The notes under the pieces: model-generated | What the model saw: only the letters and a program-made list of their open reading frames with translations | Told to the model about the DNA's origin: nothing | Database searches by the model: none | NCBI RefSeq assembly: GCF_000332975.1 | Contig: NZ_BANR01000005.1 | Span: forward strand, 62,001 to 126,000 | Length of the DNA: 64,000 nt | DNA from: Gordonia aichiensis NBRC 108223 | Lineage (GTDB): Bacteria; Actinomycetota; Actinomycetes; Mycobacteriales; Mycobacteriaceae | Reading direction: 5' to 3' | Made by a program: the position numbers and the translations under genes | Part shown: positions 19,720 to 29,829 of the stretch, piece by piece | How the letters are laid out: every line of letters starts with the position of its first letter | How positions within the stretch are numbered: position 1 is the stretch's first letter

Positions 19720-20964
19720 ATGAATGCGGCTGTGATCTGGAGTGAGGACTTCCTCTCGTATCGCTGGGCGCACACGCACCCGATGAACCCGGTACGGCTT
19801 GCACTGACGATGACACTCGCGCAGAGCCTCGGAGTGCTCGACGACATCGACGTCTCGCCGCCCCTCGACATCGGCGACGACGCACTCACCGTGGTGCACA
19901 GTCAGGACTACATCGACGCCGTGCGCGCGGTCGGATCCGGTACCGCGTCGTTGTCGGGGCCGCTTCTCGAGCGCCTGTTCGGACTCGGGGACTCCGACAA
20001 TCCCGTGTTCGACGGGATGCACGAGGCGGCGCGTCTGCTCGTCGGCGGTACGTTGGCCGCGGCTCAGGCCGTCGGATCGGGTGCGGTGCGTCGGGCCGTC
20101 AACATCGGCGGGGGGATGCACCACGCGATGCGGTCGCGCGCAGCAGGATTCTGCATCTACAACGACTGCGCCGTTGCCATCCACTGGTTGCTCGAGAACG
20201 GCTTCGACCGCATCGCCTATATCGATATCGACGCACACCACGGCGACGGCGTACAGGTGGCCTTCGCGTCCGACCCCCGCGTGATGACCGTGTCGCTGCA
20301 CCAGCACCCGGCGACGTTGTGGCCGGGCACGGGTTGGCCGACAGAGGTCGGAGAAGACGCAGGCCAGGGTGCCGCGGTCAACATCGCGTTGATGCCGGAC
20401 ACCCGGGACCGCCTCTGGCTGCGTGCATTCCACGCTGTTGTTCCGTCGCTCATCGCCGAGTTCAAACCGCAGATCATCATCAGTCAGTGCGGTGCGGACA
20501 GTCATCGCGCCGATCCGCTCACCGATCTGTCGTTGACAGTCGACGGGCAACGCGCCGCCATGATCGCGATGCGCGACCTCGCCGAGAAGTACAGCGACGG
20601 CCGCTGGATCGCGGTCGGAGGAGGCGGCTACGGCGTGGTCAACGTGGTGCCGCGTAGCTGGTCGCACCTGTTGGGCGTCGTGCTCGATCGTGACGTCGAC
20701 GTCTCGACACAGATCAACGAATCATGGTGTGCCACAGCAGAAGAGATTGCCACCCAGGTCCACTCGGAATACTCCCAGGCGCCCGTGCGCGTGATGGGCG
20801 ACGGCGGCGACGTCGACTTCGTCGAGTGGGACGGCGACACCGGGCAGGAACCACCCCCCGGCATCGACGAGAGCGCACAACGACAGACCGACCGCGCCAT
20901 CATGGCCACCCGCCGTGCGGTGTATCCGCTGCACGGCCTCGACCCGGAGGATCCCCGTGACTGA
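19720..20964 (+). CDS. acuC: Histone-deacetylase-like lysine deacetylase AcuC
   Basis: 414 residues of the arginase/deacetylase fold. The active-site His pair is H134-H135 in GGGMHHAM; zinc ligands include D171 and H173 in YIDIDAHHGDG, and a later Asp in CGADSHRADPL. AcuC homologues remove acetyl groups from acetyl-CoA synthetase and other proteins (established knowledge). The ATG at 19720 follows GGAG at 19710-19713. The stop codon overlaps the start of the acetyltransferase by 8 nt, so the eraser and writer of lysine acetylation are translationally coupled. Confidence 0.92.
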   Translation: MNAAVIWSEDFLSYRWAHTHPMNPVRLALTMTLAQSLGVLDDIDVSPPLDIGDDALTVVHSQDYIDAVRAVGSGTASLSGPLLERLFGLGDSDNPVFDGMHEAARLLVGGTLAAAQAVGSGAVRRAVNIGGGMHHAMRSRAAGFCIYNDCAVAIHWLLENGFDRIAYIDIDAHHGDGVQVAFASDPRVMTVSLHQHPATLWPGTGWPTEVGEDAGQGAAVNIALMPDTRDRLWLRAFHAVVPSLIAEFKPQIIISQCGADSHRADPLTDLSLTVDGQRAAMIAMRDLAEKYSDGRWIAVGGGGYGVVNVVPRSWSHLLGVVLDRDVDVSTQINESWCATAEEIATQVHSEYSQAPVRVMGDGGDVDFVEWDGDTGQEPPPGIDESAQRQTDRAIMATRRAVYPLHGLDPEDPRD

Positions 20965-23872
20965 TTCCCCCGCAACCGATGTGCCCGAAACAGAGGTGAC
21001 AGGGTCCACCGGGGAACACGCTGAACACGGCGAGGGTGAGCGCCCCCGCGGCCCGTGGGATTACCCCCGCCACTGGATCGCCGACGTTCTGGCATCAGAC
21101 GGCGGTGTGGTGCATCTGCGCCCGATCGTGCCCGACGACGCCGACCGCGTCGTGCGCTTCCACGCTGGACTGTCCGAACGTACGCGCTACATGCGGTACT
21201 TCGGTCCGACTCCGACGCTCCCGCCGCGCGAGGTTGCACGCATGACCACAGTCGACCATCACAACAGGGTTGCGCTCGTCGCCGTGCTCGGCGGCGAGAT
21301 CATCGCGATCGGCATCTACGAGGGCCTCGCCGCCGACGGGAAGCCCGAATCGGCCGAGGTCGCGTTCGTCGTCGCCGACGAACACCAGGGCCGCGGCCTC
21401 GGGCCCATCCTGCTCGAACACCTCGCAGGCGCCGCGGCCGAGAACGGGTTCACCCGATTCGAGGCCGAGGTGCTCAGCGAGAACCCGAACATGGTGGCCG
21501 TGTTCCGCGACGCGGGTTATCAGATCTCCCGTGCCTTCGACGGATCGACTGTCCACGTCGAGTTCACGATCGATCCCACCGAGGCCATGCTCTCGGTACG
21601 CAACGACCGCGAGCGTGCATCGGAGGCACGCAGCGTCGCGAATTTGTTGCGTCCGGCCTCCGTAGCGGTGATCGGGGCGTCGACCGATCCAAAGAAAGTG
21701 GGAAACGCGCTGCTGGCCAATATCATTGCCGGTGGCTTCACCGGGCCGGTCTTCCCGGTGAACGGACCGGACCGAGACCCCGACGACGAGCAGGACAGCA
21801 CGTCGGCACACGATGCCGTGCGTGCGAGGGCGACTGCGCCGCAGCCTCGCCGCCATCACGGCCCCTCTCGATCGCCGCGCGTACGGCCGCCGTCGGTCAG
21901 GGGAATCCGCGCGTATCCCACCGTCCGCGACATCCCCGATCCCGTCGACCTCGCCGTGGTCGCTGTGCCCGCGGCGAGTGTCGACGAGGTACTCGACGAC
22001 TGCATGGTCAAGGGCGTGCGCGCGCTTGTCATCGTGTCGTCCGGATTCGGCGAGAGCAGTGAGGCGGGCCTGGAGAGCGAGCACCGGCTCGTGCAGCAGG
22101 TACGCGAGCACGGAATGCGGCTGGTCGGCCCGAATGCGCTCGGCGTCGCGAACAATGACCCGTCGATCGCGTTGAACGCCACGCTCGCACCACGCATCCC
22201 GCCGTTGGGACGCGTCGGATTCTTCTGCCAGTCCGGCGCGCTGGGTATCGCGATCCTCGATACGGCCGCGCACCGACAAATCGGACTGTCGACGTTCGTC
22301 TCGGCAGGCAATCGCGCCGACGTCTCGGGTAACGACCTGCTCCAGTACTGGGATTCGGACACCGCCACCGACGTCGTGTTGCTGTATCTGGAGAGCTTCG
22401 GTAATCCGCGGAAGTTCTCGCGTATCGCCCGTAGGGTGTCGCGGTCCAAGCCGATCGTGGCGGTGAAGTCGGGCAAGGGGGCGATGAGTCCGGTGCGCGC
22501 GGCACGGACCGCCGCGGCAAGTCTCGACGACCGCATCGCGCAGATGATGCTCGAGCAGGCTGGTGTGATCCAGGTCGACACGATCCCCGAACTGTTCGAT
22601 TCCGCGTCGATTTTCGCCTACCAACCGTTGCCGCGTGGCCCCCGGACACGCATCATCGGGAACTCGTCTGTGCTCGGTAGCCTCGCCGCCGACACCGCGC
22701 GCTCGGGCGGACTCGAGGTGGAGTCGACCATCGACCTCGGCGCGGGAGCGTCGGAGGACGAGTTCGAGGGCGCGGTTGCGCAAGCGATGGCTGATCCGGG
22801 CGTCGACAGCGTGATCGTTGTCTTCGTGCCACCGGTCGCAGTAGATCTCGACTGGCATGCCCGGGCGCTGATGGCGGGCGCGAACACGCCTGACGCCGAT
22901 GCCGACAAACCGATCGTGACCACCTTCGTGGCCGTGGAGGGCATCCCGCCCGGCCTCATGAAGCCCGGTCCCTCGGGGCTGCCCACCCGCGGCTCGATCC
23001 CGTCGTATTCGTCGCCGGAGCGGGCGGCCGCCTCGTTGGCTCGTGCATGGCGATATGCGCGGTGGTGTTCCCGACCGGAGGTACCCGTCGAGCGTCCCGA
23101 CGGAATCGATCCCGAGGCCGCCCGGACATGGGTGCGTGAAGTGATGTGCCCGACGTCCGATGCAGGTTCGCAGGACAACGGAGCCGATGGCGTCCCCTCG
23201 GAGACGGTCCTCGGCGACGTCGACTCCGCGCGGCTGCTGGCCTGGTACGGCGTCGAGGTGGTGCCGTTCCGAGAGGTGTCGACGATGCACGAGGCGTCGG
23301 CCGCGGCGCGCGAACTGGGATTCCCGGTGGCGGTGAAGGCCACGTCCCCGTCGTGGCGGGGCAGACTCGATCGCGAGGGGGCACGGCTCGATCTCCCGGA
23401 TGCCACCGCGGTGGTGACCGCGTTCGCCGAGATATCGGAGCTGACCGGGGACGACGTGCTGCATGTGCAGAAGATGGCACCGAAGGGCGTCGGCACCATG
23501 GTGCGCATGCGCGACGACCCGTCGTTCGGGCCGTTGATCTCATTTGGACTGTCGGGCAGAACCTTCGAGCTGCTCGGGGACGACGGATATCGCGCGATCC
23601 CGATCACGGCACTCGACGCCGACGAACTGATCGACGAGCCGCGATCGGCGCCACTGCTGTACGGCTATCGGGGGGAGGCCCCGGCCGATCGAGAGGCACT
23701 CGTCGACCTGCTGATCCGCATCTCGACGATGGCCGACGACATTCCGGAGATCCGCGAGATCGTCGTCGACCCGGTGCTGTGCTCGCCGGAGGGCGCAGCC
23801 ATCCTCAACGTCCGCATACGGATCGGCCCGGTGCCCACCAAAGCGGACACCGGGCCGAGACGTCTGAGTTAG
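20957..23872 (+). CDS. Pat-like protein: GNAT acetyltransferase fused to acyl-CoA-synthetase (NDP-forming) domains
   Basis: 971 residues from the GTG at 20957, which has GGAGG just upstream and overlaps acuC. N-terminal GNAT domain at about 40-205 with the acetyl-CoA motif DEHQGRGLG (141-149); then a CoA-binding Rossmann domain from about 228, a succinyl-CoA-ligase-like domain (FFCQSGALGIAILDTA), and a C-terminal ATP-grasp domain from about 750. The Rossmann domain carries a low-complexity insertion at about 270-314. By eye, the segment aligning with the phospho-histidine loop of true synthetases reads RAARTAAAS, with no histidine, so this part is probably a sensor rather than an enzyme. Role: protein lysine acetylation. 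Confidence 0.88.
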   Translation: MTDSPATDVPETEVTGSTGEHAEHGEGERPRGPWDYPRHWIADVLASDGGVVHLRPIVPDDADRVVRFHAGLSERTRYMRYFGPTPTLPPREVARMTTVDHHNRVALVAVLGGEIIAIGIYEGLAADGKPESAEVAFVVADEHQGRGLGPILLEHLAGAAAENGFTRFEAEVLSENPNMVAVFRDAGYQISRAFDGSTVHVEFTIDPTEAMLSVRNDRERASEARSVANLLRPASVAVIGASTDPKKVGNALLANIIAGGFTGPVFPVNGPDRDPDDEQDSTSAHDAVRARATAPQPRRHHGPSRSPRVRPPSVRGIRAYPTVRDIPDPVDLAVVAVPAASVDEVLDDCMVKGVRALVIVSSGFGESSEAGLESEHRLVQQVREHGMRLVGPNALGVANNDPSIALNATLAPRIPPLGRVGFFCQSGALGIAILDTAAHRQIGLSTFVSAGNRADVSGNDLLQYWDSDTATDVVLLYLESFGNPRKFSRIARRVSRSKPIVAVKSGKGAMSPVRAARTAAASLDDRIAQMMLEQAGVIQVDTIPELFDSASIFAYQPLPRGPRTRIIGNSSVLGSLAADTARSGGLEVESTIDLGAGASEDEFEGAVAQAMADPGVDSVIVVFVPPVAVDLDWHARALMAGANTPDADADKPIVTTFVAVEGIPPGLMKPGPSGLPTRGSIPSYSSPERAAASLARAWRYARWCSRPEVPVERPDGIDPEAARTWVREVMCPTSDAGSQDNGADGVPSETVLGDVDSARLLAWYGVEVVPFREVSTMHEASAAARELGFPVAVKATSPSWRGRLDREGARLDLPDATAVVTAFAEISELTGDDVLHVQKMAPKGVGTMVRMRDDPSFGPLISFGLSGRTFELLGDDGYRAIPITALDADELIDEPRSAPLLYGYRGEAPADREALVDLLIRISTMADDIPEIREIVVDPVLCSPEGAAILNVRIRIGPVPTKADTGPRRLS
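23824..23857. terminator. Hairpin at the 3' end of the Pat-like gene
   Basis: CGGCCCGGTG at 23824-23833 and CACCGGGCCG at 23848-23857 form a perfect 10-bp stem with a 14-nt loop. It lies inside the last codons of the gene and 22 bp before the convergent sigB end, so it could act for both. Confidence 0.45.
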
Positions 23873-23878
23873 GTCGAG

Positions 23879-24889
<1,011 letters not shown>

Positions 24890-24920
24890 CGGGCCTCCTA
24901 ATCGAGTGCGTTCACAGGGT

Positions 24921-24949
24921 CCAACGACATGCACTCGTCGAAAGTTCCC
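24921..24949 (-). promoter_or_regulatory. SigE/SigH-type promoter of sigB
   Basis: On the minus strand GGGAAC (24944-24949) is followed 18 nt later by GTTGG (24921-24925). This is the extracytoplasmic/heat-oxidative sigma consensus GGAAC-N18-GTT known for mycobacterial sigB. The start would be about 20-25 nt before the AGGAGG site. Confidence 0.72.
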
Positions 24950-25088
24950 TGGGGGCCGATTCAGTCTTTTGGCTTCTGACCTGCGTGAACGCAAACTTCT
25001 CACGCTCAGTCGGCTGAGAATCCGCTGAGATGTGACCCGATCGCGGCGTCGGTTCGGGTGCTAGAAGTCGCGTTTCGAGCGCGTGAGG

Positions 25089-25475
25089 TCAGTTCGGGTG
25101 CCTGTGGTCGGCCACGGACGAGTCGATCACGTTCGATTCGTCGCCCAGCGCGGGCGGTCCCACGACGTGGTGGTCGGGTCCGTACTTGTAGTGGGCCACC
25201 TCACCGCGCTTACGGGGCGGACGGTCGTTGGCGATCAGGACGGCGACCCAGGGGAGTGGGATGGAGAGGGCCACGATACCCAGCGCCCACCATCCCGAAC
25301 CCGTCATGCTGTAGACGATGCCCGCCACGATCAGCGCGGGAACACGAAAGGCCATCAGCGTCAGATACTTACGGACGCGCGCGCGATGCTGCTCGTCGAG
25401 GGACTGCTGCGCGTCGGTGATGAGGAAAGCGTCGGTCGACGCGTGATCGCGCCTCGGCCCGTCAGTGCCGGACAT
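25089..25475 (-). CDS. DUF3099 membrane protein
   Basis: 128 residues with two hydrophobic segments (about 40-57 YLTLMAFRVPALIVAGIVYS and about 62-82 GWWALGIVALSIPLPWVAVLI) and charged ends, matching the actinobacterial DUF3099 family (Rv2709-like). Function unknown. It lies near sigB in the same direction as in mycobacteria. The start (MSGTDGPRRD) is a best guess; the upstream frame is open but not protein-like. Confidence 0.78.
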   Translation of the reverse strand: MSGTDGPRRDHASTDAFLITDAQQSLDEQHRARVRKYLTLMAFRVPALIVAGIVYSMTGSGWWALGIVALSIPLPWVAVLIANDRPPRKRGEVAHYKYGPDHHVVGPPALGDESNVIDSSVADHRHPN

Positions 25476-25687
25476 CACGGTGGCCTGATCGATCAGCGCA
25501 GACCATGATCGCGCTTCGCTCCGTCGATTCCCATGGCTCCACTGTTCCACTTTCGCCGCCCGATTGCACCGACAGGTCCCCGGTGACGTGACGCGCTCGG
25601 GCGTGTCGTCGGGCGCGGGTCGTTCCGGTTGCGCCGCGTCCCAGGCCACCGTGTCGGAATCGGACGGTGAGGAGCACAATAGAGCGC

Positions 25688-25963
25688 ATGGCAACCGAAA
25701 CTATCGAGCGTCCCGACCTCGACGAATGGTCGGACACCAAGACCGACGAACGCCCCGACGCCGACGCGACCGACCGGGGAGACGACGACCGGCCCAAGTT
25801 CTTCCACTACGTCAAGAAGGACAAGATCGCCGAGAGTGCGGTCATGGGCAATCATGTTGTCGCGCTGTGCGGCGAGACGTTCCCGGTGACACGTTCGGCC
25901 AAGCCGGGATCGCCGGTCTGCCCCAAGTGCAAGAAGATATACAACCGGATGCGCAAGGAGTGA
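25688..25963 (+). CDS. DUF3039 small zinc-binding-like protein
   Basis: 91 residues. Acidic N-terminus, then FFHYVKKDKIAESAVMGN and a cysteine set C61 (VALCGE), C78 and C81 (VCPKCKKIY), suggesting a zinc site. It matches the widespread actinobacterial DUF3039 family, function unknown. The start is the ATG at 25688; a GAGGAG motif lies 14 nt upstream. Divergent from the DUF3099 gene. Confidence 0.85.
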   Translation: MATETIERPDLDEWSDTKTDERPDADATDRGDDDRPKFFHYVKKDKIAESAVMGNHVVALCGETFPVTRSAKPGSPVCPKCKKIYNRMRKE

Positions 25964-25988
25964 GGTTCGCCGCTCACGCCGCCGCCTG

Positions 25989-27302
25989 CTAGCGAGGATC
26001 GCCGGGCGGCGGTTGTCGTCGGGACCTGGTGTCCGGATGCCCCCGTGTGCTGCGGTCGCCGCGCGGCGGATTGCCGTTAATGTCGACGGCGTCCGCGGGG
26101 GAGTGTTCGTTGCGCTGGGGCGACTTGCGGATGGGCCCGGTGGCCAGACGTTCGGGCAACGATCGGATGTGTCCGGTGATATCGGACGTCTGCTCGTGCA
26201 CCCAATGCCTGACGTGGGCTGTGGCGGGCGGTTTTGCGGGCCACAGTGACTGCACGGCGGCGTTGAACTCGGCGCCGATCACGATGGCGAACCCGAGGAA
26301 GAACGTGAACAGCAGGAAGGCTATCGGGGTGGCCAGTGCTCCGTAGGTGTAGCCGGCCCGGGTGACCGCCGCGAGGTAGATGCGCAATATGTAACTGGCG
26401 ATCCAGAAGAAGATCCCGGCCACCACTGCGCCACCGACAAGACGGTGCCAGGGCAGCGGATTGGGCAGCGCCAGGTGATAGAGGGTGGTCAGGACCCCGA
26501 GCATCAGAACCGCGACGAAGGGGAAGTATCCGTAGTCGATCAGCGCGCTGACTCCCCGATCCCACGAGTCAGGAACGATCTCGTGAAGGTAGTTCGGACC
26601 GAGCGCCACCAGGGGCAGCAGAAACACCGACACAACCAGAAAGCACACGTAGAGCAACAGCGCGAAAATCCTCTGCCACACCGGATTTCGCACTTCGTGC
26701 TGGTCGTGTGCGCGCACAATCGAGGCGACGAAGCACGACACGGCCGACGAGCCGGCCCACAGCGACAAGATGAAGCCCACCGAGATCACCCCGACACGTC
26801 CTCGGCCGAGGACGTTGTCGACAGTCGGTGTGATGAGGTCGTTCACCACACTTGCCGAGAACGTGCGGTCGGCGAAGCTGATGATCCGCGACGAGATGAC
26901 CCCTACGGTGTCGGGACCGAACCAGCCGGCGACGTAGCCGACGCTGCCCAGGAGCCCGAGGAGCAGCGGAGGTAGTGACAGGGCCTGCCAGAAAGCCGCT
27001 TGTGCCGCCCAGCCGACGATCCCGTCGTCCCACGCCTTCTTGATTGTGCGCCAGACCACGCGGTGCAGGTTCGGCAGGACCGGTGGCCCCGGGCGCGGGT
27101 CGTGGTGTTCCTGCGGATCATCGGTTCCCTCCGCCGCACGCGCGGCGTCGTGTTCCCGGCCGGTGTGTCGCGCGGCATCCGGGGCGTCGAGCGGTGAGTG
27201 CTCGTCGCCGGCGGGGAGGTCCATCGACACGGGTGCGGGCCGACGGTGTGGCCTGCGTGAGCGTGCGCCGATGACCGGCGACGGCGCGTCGTCGTCGGTC
27301 AT
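25989..27302 (-). CDS. YihY/BrkB-family inner membrane protein
   Basis: About 437 residues with long hydrophilic ends and six hydrophobic segments in the middle (for example FWQALSLPPLLLGLLGSVGY, FALLLYVCFLVVSVFLLPLV, FLLFTFFLGFAIVIGAEF). The pattern AQAAFWQALSLPPLLL and AGYTYGALATPIAFLLF is typical of the YihY/BrkB (UPF0761) family; Rv2707 is the likely mycobacterial counterpart. Substrate unknown. Start uncertain: ATGs at 27302 and 27347 are possible and neither has a clear ribosome site. Confidence 0.8.
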   Translation of the reverse strand: MTDDDAPSPVIGARSRRPHRRPAPVSMDLPAGDEHSPLDAPDAARHTGREHDAARAAEGTDDPQEHHDPRPGPPVLPNLHRVVWRTIKKAWDDGIVGWAAQAAFWQALSLPPLLLGLLGSVGYVAGWFGPDTVGVISSRIISFADRTFSASVVNDLITPTVDNVLGRGRVGVISVGFILSLWAGSSAVSCFVASIVRAHDQHEVRNPVWQRIFALLLYVCFLVVSVFLLPLVALGPNYLHEIVPDSWDRGVSALIDYGYFPFVAVLMLGVLTTLYHLALPNPLPWHRLVGGAVVAGIFFWIASYILRIYLAAVTRAGYTYGALATPIAFLLFTFFLGFAIVIGAEFNAAVQSLWPAKPPATAHVRHWVHEQTSDITGHIRSLPERLATGPIRKSPQRNEHSPADAVDINGNPPRGDRSTRGHPDTRSRRQPPPGDPR

Positions 27303-27364
27303 CGGTACGGGGTTGCGGCGTGTTGTGGCTATGGGTCCAGCATCCATGATTGCCGCAGGTTGCG

Positions 27365-27392
27365 TGTGACACACCCCTTGCCGCGTGTCACA
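27365..27392. repeat. 8-bp inverted repeat upstream of the YihY gene
   Basis: TGTGACAC at 27365-27372 and GTGTCACA at 27385-27392 are perfect complements with a 12-bp spacer. It could be an operator for the YihY gene or for the divergent helicase. The regulator is unknown. Confidence 0.4.
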
Positions 27393-27557
27393 TGACCCAT
27401 CTCGCCGGGCGGGCAGGCATGTTGTGTCTGGGGGCAGGGCCGTCGGGATGAGCCGCTAAGATCGAGAAGTCCCCTCGGATGAGTGAATGTGTTTCGGCAC
27501 GGTCCATCTGGCCGAGGGGTTGTTTCTTGCCTTCGCGCCGTCGGGAGCTTTGATTAC

Positions 27558-29282
27558 GTGACTTCTGCCCAATCGTCCGCAACGCCCGCCGGTCCACCGC
27601 TACGCGCCTGGCAGCGGCGAGCGCTCACGAAGTACCTCGCAACCCGGCCGACCGATTTCCTCGCCGTGGCGACGCCCGGGGCAGGAAAGACGACATTCGG
27701 TCTGCGGGTCGCGCGGGAGCTGCTCGACGATCGCACGGTCGAGCAGGTCACCGTCGTGACCCCGACCGAACACCTCAAGCATCAGTGGGCTCAGGCCGCC
27801 GCACGCGTCGGTATCGCGCTCGACTCCCGGTTTCGAAATTCCGACGGCCAGACGAGCTCTGACTACAACGGCGTGGCGTTGACTTACGCGCAGGTTGCGG
27901 CGCACCCATCGCGGCACCGCGTTCGTACCGAGAATCGTCGAACACTGGTGATCCTCGACGAGATCCATCACGGTGGCGACGCGAAATCGTGGGGCGACGC
28001 GATCCGTGAGGCGTTCTCCGACGCCGTACGGAGATTGTCGCTGACGGGAACACCGTTCCGCTCTGACGATTCACCCATCCCGTTCGTCACCTACGAGCCC
28101 GAAGGGGGTGGCGTGTTGCGATCACGGGCCGACCACTCCTACGGGTACGCCGACGCGCTCGCCGACGGCGTGGTTCGGCCGGTGGTCTTCCTCGCGTACT
28201 CGGGCCAGGCGAGTTGGCGGACGTCCGCGGGCGAGGAGTACACCGCGCGGTTGGGTGAGCCGCTCTCCGCCGAGCAGACTGCGCGCGCCTGGCGAACCGC
28301 CCTCGACGCACACGGCGACTGGATTCCGTCGGTGTTCCAGGCGGCCCACACCCGGCTCGGTCAGCTACGAGCAGCAGGCGTTCCCGACGCCGGTGGCCTC
28401 GTGATCGCCACCGACCAGACCGTTGCGCGAGACTACGCGGAACTCCTCGAGTCGATCACCGGGCGCAAGCCGGTACTCGTGTTGTCCGACGACCCGAAAT
28501 CGACATCGCGCATCGCTCAGTTCGCCGAGTCGGACGACGAGTGGATGATCGCGGTCCGCATGGTGTCCGAGGGCGTCGACGTTCCACGGCTCGCGGTGGG
28601 GGTGTACGCGACGAGTGCGTCGACGCCGCTGTTCTTCGCCCAGGCGATCGGGCGATTCGTGCGCTCGAGGCGCCCAGGGGAGACGGCCAGCGTCTTCCTA
28701 CCCTCTGTGCCTGTCCTGCTGAATCTCGCCAGCCAGATGGAGGCTGAACGCGACCATGTCCTCGGGAAGCCACATCGGGAGAGCGACGGACTCGACGACG
28801 CCCTGCTGATCGACGCGAACAAGCAGAAGGACGAGCCGGGCGAGGACGAGAAGGGCTTCCAGTCGCTGCACGCCGACGCAGAACTCGACCAGGTGATCTT
28901 CGACGGCTCCTCGTTCGGTACCGCGACGTTTGCCGGAAGCGACGAGGAGTCGGACTACCTCGGTCTTCCCGGACTGCTCGACGCCGACCAGGTGCGCGCG
29001 CTGCTCCGCAAGAAACAGGCCGAGCAGGTTGCCCAGCGGTCGACGGTCACCCAGATCACACCCGCGGCCGAGAAGACTCCGACGCAGGCCACAGCTGGGG
29101 AGAATCTCCACGCACTGCGTAAAGAACTCAACGGGCTGGTGGCAATGCATCATCACCGCACGGGCAAACCGCACGGCATGGTGCACAACGAACTGCGCAG
29201 CAGACTGGGCGGCCCGCCCACGGCAATGGCGACGGCCGACCAACTCCGCGAGCGCATCAAGGCGCTGCGCGAGTGGCGGTGA
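27558..29282 (+). CDS. Superfamily II DEAD/DEAH-type helicase
   Basis: 574 residues from the GTG at 27558, with GGGAG about 10 nt before it. Motif I is ATPGAGKTT at about 38-46, motif II is DEIH at 134-137, motif III is LTGTPFR, and the second RecA domain has the DVPRLAVGV and QAIGRFVRSRR motifs. The C-terminal part (ALRKELNGLVAMHHHRTGKPHGMVHNELR) looks like a small helical domain. It belongs to an actinobacterial UvrB/RecQ-like SF2 group of unknown role. It ends at a strong hairpin. Confidence 0.85.
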   Translation: MTSAQSSATPAGPPLRAWQRRALTKYLATRPTDFLAVATPGAGKTTFGLRVARELLDDRTVEQVTVVTPTEHLKHQWAQAAARVGIALDSRFRNSDGQTSSDYNGVALTYAQVAAHPSRHRVRTENRRTLVILDEIHHGGDAKSWGDAIREAFSDAVRRLSLTGTPFRSDDSPIPFVTYEPEGGGVLRSRADHSYGYADALADGVVRPVVFLAYSGQASWRTSAGEEYTARLGEPLSAEQTARAWRTALDAHGDWIPSVFQAAHTRLGQLRAAGVPDAGGLVIATDQTVARDYAELLESITGRKPVLVLSDDPKSTSRIAQFAESDDEWMIAVRMVSEGVDVPRLAVGVYATSASTPLFFAQAIGRFVRSRRPGETASVFLPSVPVLLNLASQMEAERDHVLGKPHRESDGLDDALLIDANKQKDEPGEDEKGFQSLHADAELDQVIFDGSSFGTATFAGSDEESDYLGLPGLLDADQVRALLRKKQAEQVAQRSTVTQITPAAEKTPTQATAGENLHALRKELNGLVAMHHHRTGKPHGMVHNELRSRLGGPPTAMATADQLRERIKALREWR

Positions 29283-29316
29283 CACGAGGCACACTCAACG
29301 AACGACGCCCGATAAC

Positions 29317-29353
29317 CGAACGCCCCGACCACATGGTGTGGCCGGGGCGTTCG
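29317..29353. terminator. Bidirectional terminator between helicase and DUF7455 gene
   Basis: CGAACGCCCCG at 29317-29327 pairs with CGGGGCGTTCG at 29343-29353, and the inner CCACA/TGTGG extends the stem. It lies between the convergent ends of the two genes. Confidence 0.85.
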
Positions 29354-29370
29354 AGTACGTGTATCGGTCT

Positions 29371-29577
29371 CTAGACCAGCTCTCCCGCGGACTCTTCGAC
29401 GGTGGCACTGAGCTCGACGAGTCGGGCCTCGTGCTCGTTGAAGTGGTGGCGGCAGAAGAGAAGCTCGCCGCCCTTGGGCAGGACGGCACGAACCTTTGCG
29501 GCTGCGCCACAGCGATCGCAACGATCGGCAGCGGTGAGCGGTATGGAGATCGGGGTTGTGGTGGCGATGTCAGACAT
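29371..29577 (-). CDS. DUF7455 small zinc-ribbon-like protein (Rv2708c-like)
   Basis: 68 residues: PLTAADRCDRCGAAAKVRAVLPKGGELLFCRHHFNEHE in essence, with C20, C23, C42 and H44/H45 as probable metal ligands. The family sits next to sigA/sigB in mycobacteria and has no known function. It ends at the shared hairpin and has its own upstream region of about 250 bp. Confidence 0.85.
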   Translation of the reverse strand: MSDIATTTPISIPLTAADRCDRCGAAAKVRAVLPKGGELLFCRHHFNEHEARLVELSATVEESAGELV

Positions 29578-29829
29578 TTTCCTCCGTCCCGGTCCGGCGC
29601 CGGTGTGGTCGCCTTCCCTTCAGAGCCAACGCATCCGGACGATGCGTCAACCTCACTGTGTCAGACGTTTGGGGCGCTCGTATTGTTCCGCCGGTTTCCC
29701 GGGTGTGTCGTCACTCACCGTTAACACCTGTTCTTCGAGGTGCAACACAACTACACGAACCCGTTACGCGCGTGGCGATCTGGCTCACAATCGGGCGGTG
29801 CTGGGAGCGGTGGTGGCTATGGTGCTGGC
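29578..29829. other. Intergenic region upstream of DUF7455 and DUF952 genes
   Basis: Divergent upstream region of 252 bp. A TTGACG-like element is present on the minus strand at 29645-29650 but no good -10 matches it. On the plus strand TATGGT serves the DUF952 gene. Nothing else recognisable. Confidence 0.3.
29818..29823 (+). promoter_or_regulatory. -10 hexamer, leaderless promoter of DUF952 gene
   Basis: TATGGT ends 6 nt before the GTG at 29830. Confidence 0.5.

Noticed and set aside
21095..23464. A 789-codon open frame antisense to the Pat-like gene
   Set aside because: Shadow frame of a real gene; composition (Arg, His, Asp-rich) and lack of motifs argue against coding.
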